Source: Flavobacterium psychrophilum
Lineage (GTDB): Bacteria; Bacteroidota; Bacteroidia; Flavobacteriales; Flavobacteriaceae
Assembly: GCA_945861915.1 (NCBI GenBank)
Contig: CAMAWK010000116.1
Span: 1-7,442, forward strand
Reading direction: 5' to 3'
Length of the DNA stretch: 7,442 nt
Below the pieces are notes generated by a model. It was not told the DNA's origin. It did no database searches and saw nothing but the letters and a program-made list of their open reading frames with translations. Below, piece after piece: positions 1 through 5,084 of this stretch; positions within the stretch are counted from its first letter, which is position 1; each line of letters begins with the position of its first letter. The translations under genes were made by a program, and so were the position numbers.

Positions 1-599
1 AATTCTGTGACTTGATTTTTCATATAGGCTCGGTATTTATTCATATCTCGAGTTTTGTTGATGCTATCCATTTTAACAGGATTATTGGCAGGTTTCAACG
101 GATGAAATTGATCTACGGTAAAATCGGGATGGTGCCAATCGATTAATGAATAATAAAATCCGACTTTGATTCCTTCGGCACGCATCGCATCGGCCACTTC
201 TTTCAAAGCATCGCGTTTAAAGGGTGTTTTGGTGATTTTATAATCGGTAAACTTGCTGTCCCAATTACAAAAACCTTCGTGGTGTTTGGCAGTGATGACA
301 AAATATTTCATCCCCGCTTCTTTTGCCATTTTAGCCCATTCTTTGGGTTGAAAAAGGTCAGGATTGTACAAATCAAAATATTTTTGATACTGTTCGTTAG
401 TAATCTTCTCGTTGCTTCGAACCCATTCGTGACGAGCTGGCATCGCATACAATCCCCAATGGCAAAACATTCCGAAACGCGCTTCGGTCCACCATTTCAT
501 TCTTTCTAATTTTTGTTCGGGAGTTTCTTTGGGTAATTGTGCATGTACGTTTCCTATTAAAAGAAAAACAGTTAGCATAGTTAAAAATGTTTTTTTCAT
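1..599 (-). CDS. Secreted alpha-L-fucosidase, GH29 family (N-terminal 199 residues, cut by left window edge)
   Basis: The frame opens at an ATG at 599 and stays open to base 1, so only the first 199 residues are present; full GH29 enzymes usually exceed 400. Residues 1-20 are a signal peptide (MKKT, a hydrophobic stretch, then VHA before Gln21), so the enzyme is exported, probably to the periplasm. The N-terminal GH29 signature is clear: KWWTEARFGMFCHWGLYA at residues 35-52, with His47 and Trp48 in the substrate-pocket region, then FQPKEWAKMAKEAGMKYFV at 83-101, the hallmark KHHEGF at 105-110, and GFYYSLIDWHHPDF at 147-160. GH29 enzymes hydrolyse alpha-linked L-fucose from glycans by a retaining mechanism. 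The catalytic Asp nucleophile lies further along the barrel, outside the window, so intactness cannot be judged. It is the last visible gene of the run, 35 bp after lutC, and would supply fucose to the pathway encoded upstream. Linkage specificity cannot be read here. Confidence 0.95.
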   Translation of the reverse strand, partial: MKKTFLTMLTVFLLIGNVHAQLPKETPEQKLERMKWWTEARFGMFCHWGLYAMPARHEWVRSNEKITNEQYQKYFDLYNPDLFQPKEWAKMAKEAGMKYFVITAKHHEGFCNWDSKFTDYKITKTPFKRDALKEVADAMRAEGIKVGFYYSLIDWHHPDFTVDQFHPLKPANNPVKMDSINKTRDMNKYRAYMKNQVTE

Positions 600-634
600 A
601 AGTTAGTTTATTAATTTATATGTTAGAATTATAA

Positions 635-1219
635 TTATTCAATCACATATATTGTTGCACTCCTCGCTCCGTGAGCACCAATAACTAGTGACTGTTCGAT
701 ATCGGCTGTTTTTGATGGCCCGGCTATAAAAGCCCCGAATCCTTCTTTGGCAATATCCAATTTTTGATAGGCGTGGTGCATCGTGGGAACAATGTCTTTT
801 AAATGAATAACTAAAACTAAATGTTGGCAAATAAAAGGCAACAATCGGTTTTGCATTTGACTTTCGTACATCCAAATCGCACCATTTTCTGCCACCCCCA
901 ATGTTCCAGCTAGATAAGCGATTTCTAATTTTTCTAATTCTACTGGAGGCAATGAATAAGCCGATTCGTCCACCGTTCCAATTTCGGGAATCGAATTAAT
1001 AATCAATTTTCCGGTGGCTCTATCTTCGATTAATTTGTTTTTTAAAATCGAAATATCACTAATCAATTCTGCTTTTCCACCGATACCTTCGAGTACGGTT
1101 TTGAATTGTGTAAATGTATTTTCGTAACTGATTACGGTTGCCAAATCAATCGTTGGCAAGGCAACCAAATCGGGTTGATTGGCAGTAATTGCACTTAATA
1201 TTTTTTCTCTTGAACTCAT
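635..1219 (-). CDS. lutC: LutC, lactate utilization protein C (LUD domain)
   Basis: This 194-residue protein is one LUD domain, close to the usual LutC size. Family landmarks are GTLGVAENGAIWM (about 105-117) and, near the C-terminus, FIAGPSKTADIEQSLVIGAHG (about 164-184), matching the LutC pattern AGPS-T-DIE followed by G-HG. The Pro commonly following that HG is Ala here (HGARS), a minor variation. LutC is a subunit of the cytoplasmic LutABC complex that oxidises L-lactate to pyruvate, shown genetically in Bacillus subtilis; the chemistry of this subunit is poorly defined. The ATG at 1219 follows the lutB stop by 9 bp, so the two genes are almost certainly co-transcribed. The next gene, the fucosidase, starts 35 bp downstream. 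An out-of-frame 78-codon reading inside the gene (639-875) is a shadow. Confidence 0.93.
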   Translation of the reverse strand: MSSREKILSAITANQPDLVALPTIDLATVISYENTFTQFKTVLEGIGGKAELISDISILKNKLIEDRATGKLIINSIPEIGTVDESAYSLPPVELEKLEIAYLAGTLGVAENGAIWMYESQMQNRLLPFICQHLVLVIHLKDIVPTMHHAYQKLDIAKEGFGAFIAGPSKTADIEQSLVIGAHGARSATIYVIE

Positions 1220-1228
1220 TTGTATTTA

Positions 1229-2605
1229 TTAATTTTTGGAATTTTTACCGTTTTTAACATACCAATCCCTAAAAGATTCCTTTGGTGGCGTGGGCATTTC
1301 TCGTTGGTTGTACCAAACATTGAGTTTGTTATTGGTTACAAACGGAAAAACGCGCATCACCCATCGACCCATTTTTCCTGTAAAACGATACAAAGACGTA
1401 TACGAAAACAAAACCGCCATTCCTTTCATTCCGATTTTTTTACCTGAATCGACATAGCCATTTTTTACAATTTCTTGTCGCCATTTCCATAGTTGCTCGT
1501 GAATGTTGATTTTTACTGGGCAAACATTGGTGCAACTGCCACAAAGTGTGGAGGCAAAAGGCAAATCAGAATTGGCTTTCATATCTAAATTCGGATTCAA
1601 AATAGATCCAATTGGGCCTGCAACCGCCGTGTGATAACTGTGACCGCCACTTCGGCGATAAACCGGGCAAGTATTGAAACAAGCCGCACATCGAATGCAT
1701 TTGAGTGAATTTCTAAAATCTTCTCGCCCTAATTGTTTGCTTCGCCCGTTGTCAACAATCACAATGTGCATTTCTTGTCCTTTTCGTGGTTTTTGAAAAT
1801 GACTCGAAAAAGTAGTAATCGGCTGCCCTGTTGCACTTCGAGCTAATAATCTCAAAAATACAGCAAGGTGTTCGGCTTTCGGAATTATTTTTTCGAATCC
1901 CATACAAGCAATGTGTAAGGGTGCGGTATGCGCTCCCATATCAGCATTTCCCTCGTTGGTGCAAACCACAAATCCACCTGTTTCGGCAACCGCAAAATTG
2001 ACTCCTGTAATCGATAAATCTGATTCTACAAATTTATCACGCAAGTGAATTCTAGCCGCTTCGGTTAAATATTGTGGGTCGTTATTTCCTTTTTCGGTAT
2101 TCAAAAATTCGTGAAAAGTGTTGCTTACATCTTCTTTTTTTAAATGAATCGCAGGCAAAACAATATGACTTGGTGGCTCTTTTCGGAATTGAACAATGCG
2201 TTCGCCCAAATCGGTATCGACTACTTCTACTCCCTTTTTTTCTAAATATTCATTCAAATGACATTCTTCGGTGAGCATACTTTTGCTCTTCACAATTTTA
2301 TTAATATTGTGCTTTTTGATGATGGAATGAATAATTTGATTGTGCTCTTCGGCATCTGCTGCCCAATGAATTTGGATTCCGTTGGCAGTTGCTTTCTCCT
2401 CAAATTCTTTTAAATAATGAGACAAATTGGATAGCGTATGATTTTTTATTTGCGATCCCCATTCCCGCAAGTCTTCCCATTCGGGTAAACCGTGCGCTGC
2501 TTTGTCTCGTTTTTCACGAACAAACCATACAGTTTCGTCGTGCCAATTGGTTCTTGGCTCGTCGGCAATAAATTGTTCGGCTAGATCAGCGTGTTTGACT
2601 GTCAT
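1229..2605 (-). CDS. lutB: LutB, iron-sulfur subunit of L-lactate oxidation complex
   Basis: The 458-residue protein has full LutB architecture. A LUD domain spans roughly residues 70-290, including FAVAETGGFVVCTNEGNADM at about 204-223. A ferredoxin-like region follows, with C303-x2-C306-x2-C309-x3-C313-Pro and C355-x2-C358-x3-C362-Pro. The intervening YRRSGGHSY and GPIGSILNP are typical of LutB/YkgF proteins, and the last ~90 residues form the usual LutB tail ending with a conserved Trp-rich segment (WYNQREMPTPP). The two Cys groups should ligate two [4Fe-4S] clusters carrying electrons from L-lactate towards the respiratory chain. The ATG at 2605 is preceded by AT-rich sequence without a Shine-Dalgarno motif, normal for Bacteroidota. 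lutC follows after 9 bp. Upstream, 131 bp of repeat-containing DNA separates it from lutA, unlike the tight spacing of the other lut genes. Confidence 0.95.
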   Translation of the reverse strand: MTVKHADLAEQFIADEPRTNWHDETVWFVREKRDKAAHGLPEWEDLREWGSQIKNHTLSNLSHYLKEFEEKATANGIQIHWAADAEEHNQIIHSIIKKHNINKIVKSKSMLTEECHLNEYLEKKGVEVVDTDLGERIVQFRKEPPSHIVLPAIHLKKEDVSNTFHEFLNTEKGNNDPQYLTEAARIHLRDKFVESDLSITGVNFAVAETGGFVVCTNEGNADMGAHTAPLHIACMGFEKIIPKAEHLAVFLRLLARSATGQPITTFSSHFQKPRKGQEMHIVIVDNGRSKQLGREDFRNSLKCIRCAACFNTCPVYRRSGGHSYHTAVAGPIGSILNPNLDMKANSDLPFASTLCGSCTNVCPVKINIHEQLWKWRQEIVKNGYVDSGKKIGMKGMAVLFSYTSLYRFTGKMGRWVMRVFPFVTNNKLNVWYNQREMPTPPKESFRDWYVKNGKNSKN

Positions 2606-2620
2606 AATTATCTTTTTTTT

Positions 2621-2688
2621 GCCACAGATGTCACGGATTTTTAAATTTTAAATCTGTGCTAATCCGTTTAATCCGTGTCATCCGTGGC
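2621..2688. repeat. Inverted pair of a short intergenic repeat (9-10 bp ACGGAT-type units) between lutA and lutB
   Basis: The left arm (2621-2639) and the reverse complement of the right arm (2688 down to 2670) match at 17 of 19 positions, both beginning GCCAC. The right element continues to about 2650. Read on the minus strand, that element contains four degenerate units, ACGGAT, ACGGAT, ACGGAT and ACAGAT, spaced 9, 9 and 10 bp apart; the left arm has two units 9 bp apart. A related element lies at 4299-4350. As RNA the arms could fold into a long imperfect hairpin with a 30-nt loop. No T-run follows on the minus strand, so it does not look like a classic intrinsic terminator. It resembles repeats I associate with intergenic regions of Flavobacterium genomes; I cannot verify copy number here. 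Confidence 0.8.
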
Positions 2689-2705
2689 CCATTCTTTTTT
2701 CTAAT

Positions 2706-2727
2706 TAGTCCGCGAAGCGGATAACTA
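2706..2727. other. Short hairpin downstream of lutA
   Basis: TCCGC at 2709-2713 and GCGGA at 2717-2721 form a perfect 5 bp stem around a 3-nt loop. An outer TAGT (2706-2709) could instead pair with ACTA (2724-2727) across a small bulge. It begins about 10 bp after the lutA stop. Minus-strand transcripts have A-rich rather than U-rich sequence after the stem, so a strong intrinsic terminator is unlikely. It may protect the lutA 3' end or be part of the adjoining repeat. Confidence 0.4.
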
Positions 2728-2736
2728 TGCTATTTT

Positions 2737-3474
2737 TTACAAAACACTATTCAAAATTTCAGCAATATGAATCGTCTTGATTTTATTTCCTTGACGGTTG
2801 ATAATTCCTTCCATATGCATCAAACAACTCGTGTCGCCACCCGTTATATAATCCACATTATTGGTTTGGTGTTCTTCGATTCGGTCTTTTCCCATTTTAA
2901 CACTGATCGCTTCTTCAAATACACAAAAAGTACCCCCAAATCCGCAACATTCGTCATTTCGTTTGGGTTTTACTAATTGAATGCCTTTGACCATTTTTAA
3001 TAATTGCTCTGGTTTTGAAAACGCAGGCAAAGTCCTTTCAGACATCGATGAAAGTCCCAACATTCGCTGACCGTGGCAACTATTATGCAAGCCAACTGTA
3101 AACGGAAAACGAGCTTCTAGGTTGGTTACTTTTAAAATATCTACTAAAAACTCGGTCAATTCATAAACCGTATTTCTTATTTTTTCGGCTTCTAATGGAT
3201 TTTTATCGTCGTGTAAATGTTCTTTTATGTGCAAAACACAACTGCCAGATGGCGCCACAATATAATCGAAACCTGTAAAGTTTTTTACAAAATTAGCATC
3301 ACAGCCTTTGCTCAAACTGGCAAAACCGCTGTTCGCCATCGGTTGACCACAACAGGTTTGTTCTAACGGAAAAGAAACATCGCAGCCCAGTTTTTCTAAT
3401 AATTGCAAACTAGCAATACCCACATTTGGGTAAAACTGATCGATGTAACAAGGTATGAATAGGGCTACTTTCAT
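2737..3474 (-). CDS. lutA: LutA, CCG-domain subunit of L-lactate oxidation complex
   Basis: The 245-residue protein carries the two cysteine-rich (CCG) domains of LutA/GlpC/HdrB-type proteins. The first has C9 in IPCY, then 31 residues to C41-C42-G43 followed by QP, and C79 in APSGSC. The second has C133 in HNSCHG, C176-C177-G178 in ECCGFGGTFC, and C217 in DTSCLMH. These motifs hold unusual iron-sulfur clusters or electron-transfer sites in related proteins. LutA works with LutB and LutC in oxidising L-lactate to pyruvate in the cytoplasm. Length matches the family (about 240). The ATG at 3474 lies 10 bp after the SDR stop, tying lactate oxidation to the sugar-acid dehydrogenase upstream in one transcript. 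No lactate permease or LutR regulator is nearby, consistent with lactate made inside the cell rather than imported. Confidence 0.94.
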   Translation of the reverse strand: MKVALFIPCYIDQFYPNVGIASLQLLEKLGCDVSFPLEQTCCGQPMANSGFASLSKGCDANFVKNFTGFDYIVAPSGSCVLHIKEHLHDDKNPLEAEKIRNTVYELTEFLVDILKVTNLEARFPFTVGLHNSCHGQRMLGLSSMSERTLPAFSKPEQLLKMVKGIQLVKPKRNDECCGFGGTFCVFEEAISVKMGKDRIEEHQTNNVDYITGGDTSCLMHMEGIINRQGNKIKTIHIAEILNSVL

Positions 3475-3484
3475 TGTCTATTTT

Positions 3485-4249
3485 CTAGTTGTTTAATTTT
3501 ATGAAACCGCCGTCAATAGGATAATCGCAACCCGTAATAAATCCAGATTCATCGCTACATAAAAACAAAGCTAAAGCGGCTACTTCGTCTGGTTTTCCCA
3601 TACGTCCAATCGGTTGAGATTTGGATAATTTATCAAACATTTCGGCTTGGTTGTCTGGATAATTTTTGGCAATAAATCCATCTACAAAAGGTGTATGCAC
3701 TCGCGCAGGAGAAATAGAATTGCAACGAATATTTTCGCTCATATAATCTCTTGCAACCGATAAAGTCATTGCCATCACAGCACCTTTGGCAGTAGAATAC
3801 GCAAAACGATCAGGGATTCCAACCCAAGCTGCAATCGAAGCCATATTCACAATCACACCGCCATTTGACAATCGCAATTGCGGAATGGCAGCGTACAAAC
3901 AGTTGTAAACGCCTTTGACATTGACGTTCATAATTCGGTCAAAATCAGATTCGGGAGTGGTGTCAACTTTGCCAACGTGAGCGATTCCGGCGTTATTGAC
4001 TAAAATATCAATTGCACCGATTTTTTCAAAAACGGACAAAACCGTTTCGTGACTGGCTACGTTACAAGCGTGAGCTACTACTTTTCCGCCGATGGCATTA
4101 ATTTCTGTAACTGCTTCTTGTGCACTTTCTTCGGTTAATTCGATGATGTGCACTTCGGCTCCTTGTTTGGCAAACAATACGGATATGGCTTTGCCGATAC
4201 CGCTTCCGCCACCTGTGATTACTGCTTTTTTATTTTGTAATGAGAACAT
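3485..4249 (-). CDS. SDR dehydrogenase, probable 2-keto-3-deoxy-L-fuconate dehydrogenase
   Basis: This 254-residue protein is a complete classical short-chain dehydrogenase. It shows the cofactor motif TGGGSGIG (12-19), NNAG (85-88), catalytic Asn110, Ser138, Tyr151 and Lys155 (YSTAK), and the C-terminal DGG. Glu37 at the end of strand beta-2 favours NAD over NADP. Arg148 just before the catalytic Tyr, the RCNSISP segment at 175-181 and the QPIGRMGK stretch resemble the group containing Xanthomonas 2-keto-3-deoxy-L-fuconate dehydrogenase and human DHRS6/BDH2, whose substrates are carboxylic acids. With FucP, a sugar-acid dehydratase and LutABC in the same run, oxidation of 2-keto-3-deoxy-L-fuconate to the 2,4-diketo acid is the best inference. 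The main alternative is L-fucose dehydrogenase, also an SDR in Campylobacter jejuni (FucX). lutA follows after 10 bp; 238 bp of repeat-bearing spacer precede it. Confidence 0.9.
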   Translation of the reverse strand: MFSLQNKKAVITGGGSGIGKAISVLFAKQGAEVHIIELTEESAQEAVTEINAIGGKVVAHACNVASHETVLSVFEKIGAIDILVNNAGIAHVGKVDTTPESDFDRIMNVNVKGVYNCLYAAIPQLRLSNGGVIVNMASIAAWVGIPDRFAYSTAKGAVMAMTLSVARDYMSENIRCNSISPARVHTPFVDGFIAKNYPDNQAEMFDKLSKSQPIGRMGKPDEVAALALFLCSDESGFITGCDYPIDGGFIKLNN

Positions 4250-4276
4250 ATTTTGAGTTATGAGTTTATATTATTT

Positions 4277-4298
4277 GAAGCTTCGCTTCGGTTTTTTT
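4277..4298. other. Short hairpin with adjoining T-tract (plus-strand orientation)
   Basis: GAAGC (4277-4281) and GCTTC (4285-4289) form a 5 bp stem with a TTC loop, followed on the plus strand by GG and seven T. This looks terminator-like only for plus-strand transcription, yet no plus-strand gene ends here; on the coding strand the run is A. It directly abuts the repeat beginning at 4299 and, like the hairpin at 2706-2727, sits beside a copy of that repeat, so it may be part of a mobile or amplified intergenic unit. Confidence 0.35.
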
Positions 4299-4350
4299 GC
4301 CACTCCCGATAGCTATCGGGATCACGGATTGAAAGGATTAACACAGATTT
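4299..4350. repeat. Composite intergenic repeat with an embedded 18 bp perfect palindrome
   Basis: The element starts GCCAC (4299-4303) and ends ACACAGATTT (4341-4350), like the repeat between lutA and lutB. It has units ACGGAT (4324), AAGGAT (4333) and ACAGAT (4343) spaced 9 and 10 bp. Where the other copies have a few bases after GCCAC, this copy has the palindrome TCCCGATAGCTATCGGGA (4304-4321), self-complementary over all 18 positions. The arrangement suggests one repeat type inserted in another. It lies 49 bp upstream of the SDR start, within the presumed leader. It could fold in RNA or act as a dyad protein site; the sequence does not decide between these. I recall CCCGATAGCTATCGGG as frequent in Flavobacterium genomes, but cannot check that here. 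Confidence 0.8.
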
Positions 4351-4487
4351 TGATGAAAATAAAATTATCATTATTAAAAGATTATAAAATATAAGGTTAA
4401 TAAAGCATAGATTTCGACTTAATAAATAAAAACATCCTCAAATTAGATCTTAAACTTCGATATTGCTTCATAACGGTTAACAGATAT
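4351..4487. other. AT-rich spacer between lipoprotein gene and SDR operon segment
   Basis: This stretch holds no gene. It is strongly AT-rich with several stop codons in every frame. On the minus strand it contains partial matches to the Bacteroidota -7 promoter element (consensus TAnnTTTG), namely TATATTTT around 4390 and TAATTTG around 4440, but I found no convincing -33 TTTG partner at the right distance. A secondary promoter for SDR-lutABC is possible but not demonstrated by the sequence. Confidence 0.3.
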
Positions 4488-5021
4488 TTATTTTTCTATC
4501 ACTAATGAAGGGAACATTTCTTTTAATTTAATTAAGTCTCTTTCTGACTCGTTATTAGCTTCAAACGATTCGTCTTCTTTAAAATTTAATTCTCCAATAT
4601 ATTTTATCTTTCCTTTTTCAATTTCAAAAGGAAAATTAATTCTTTCTGATGCATAGCCATATTGATTTACTTTATGATGTTCAATCATTTTTGCATAAAA
4701 AACGAATTTACCTTTAGGTTTTTTAATTTTGAAAAAATGGACGGCTTTAAAGCCGTCGAAAAAATCAGGTTTGTAGTGAAGATGAACCAATTGTGGTGGG
4801 ATAATTTTTATACTGTATGTTTTGATTTTACCTATTTCGTCAATTTTAGAATAATATAAATGAACACCATGCGAATAAGTTCTCTTATCCATTGAAATTG
4901 AGCCGACAACTATTCCTTCATCATCATTCATTTCTAAATTATCAAGCATTTTTTTTGAAGGGAGCGTAACGCAAGAATTAAAACTTAATGTTATTAAAAA
5001 TAAATAAATGTATGTTTTCAT
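4488..5021 (-). CDS. Small predicted lipoprotein of unknown function
   Basis: I do not recognise this 177-residue protein. Its N-terminus is a short lipoprotein signal: MKTYIYLFLITLSF followed by NSC, making Cys17 the likely lipidated residue, so it should be anchored to a membrane facing the periplasm or beyond. The mature part is hydrophilic and rich in Lys, Glu, Ile, Phe and Tyr, with alternating patterns suggesting a beta-rich fold (for example TYSIKIIPPQLVHLHY at about 68-83) and a charged C-terminal helix. No catalytic motif stands out. The ATG at 5021 has an A-rich leader (runs of A and AC), usual for expressed Bacteroidota genes. It lies 63 bp after the dehydratase, but the DNA is visibly more AT-rich than the flanking enzymes and nothing links it to fucose use. 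A later acquisition is plausible. Residues DGFKAV are encoded by a perfect palindrome. Confidence 0.75.
   Translation of the reverse strand: MKTYIYLFLITLSFNSCVTLPSKKMLDNLEMNDDEGIVVGSISMDKRTYSHGVHLYYSKIDEIGKIKTYSIKIIPPQLVHLHYKPDFFDGFKAVHFFKIKKPKGKFVFYAKMIEHHKVNQYGYASERINFPFEIEKGKIKYIGELNFKEDESFEANNESERDLIKLKEMFPSLVIEK
4740..4757. repeat. 18 bp perfect palindrome inside the lipoprotein gene
   Basis: GACGGCTTTAAAGCCGTC is self-complementary over its full length and encodes DGFKAV on both strands. On the coding (minus) strand it is flanked by T-rich sequence on both sides, with six T beginning two bases after the stem, so the RNA resembles an intrinsic terminator placed mid-gene. Its GC-rich outer arms stand out from the AT-rich gene. 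It may be a repeat inserted in frame, or a site that attenuates transcription. Confidence 0.7.
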
Positions 5022-5084
5022 TTTTGTGTTTTTTTTGTTTAAATATTACTCAACTATTAAATTTTAGAATTTGCGGTCAACTTT

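Noticed and set aside
279..509. 76-codon plus-strand open frame opposite the fucosidase
   Set aside because: It is antisense to a clear GH29 coding sequence; its translation shows no domain and it has no plausible start context.
2621..2688. Possible CRISPR-type repeat array
   Set aside because: There are only two arms in inverted orientation with 9-10 bp internal units; there are no direct repeats with unique spacers and no cas genes.
2621..2727. Intrinsic terminator between lutA and lutB
   Set aside because: Neither stem is followed by a T-run on the coding strand, and termination there would separate subunits of one complex.
4662..4859. 65-codon plus-strand frame containing DGFKAV, the same hexapeptide as in the lipoprotein
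   Set aside because: The shared peptide results from the palindrome at 4740-4757 reading the same on both strands. The frame is otherwise a shadow of the lipoprotein gene.
5022..5084. Promoter for the lipoprotein gene in the 63 bp upstream gap
   Set aside because: A TTG and an AT-rich TAATATTT-like stretch occur, but they fit the Bacteroidota TTTG / TAnnTTTG consensus too poorly to call.
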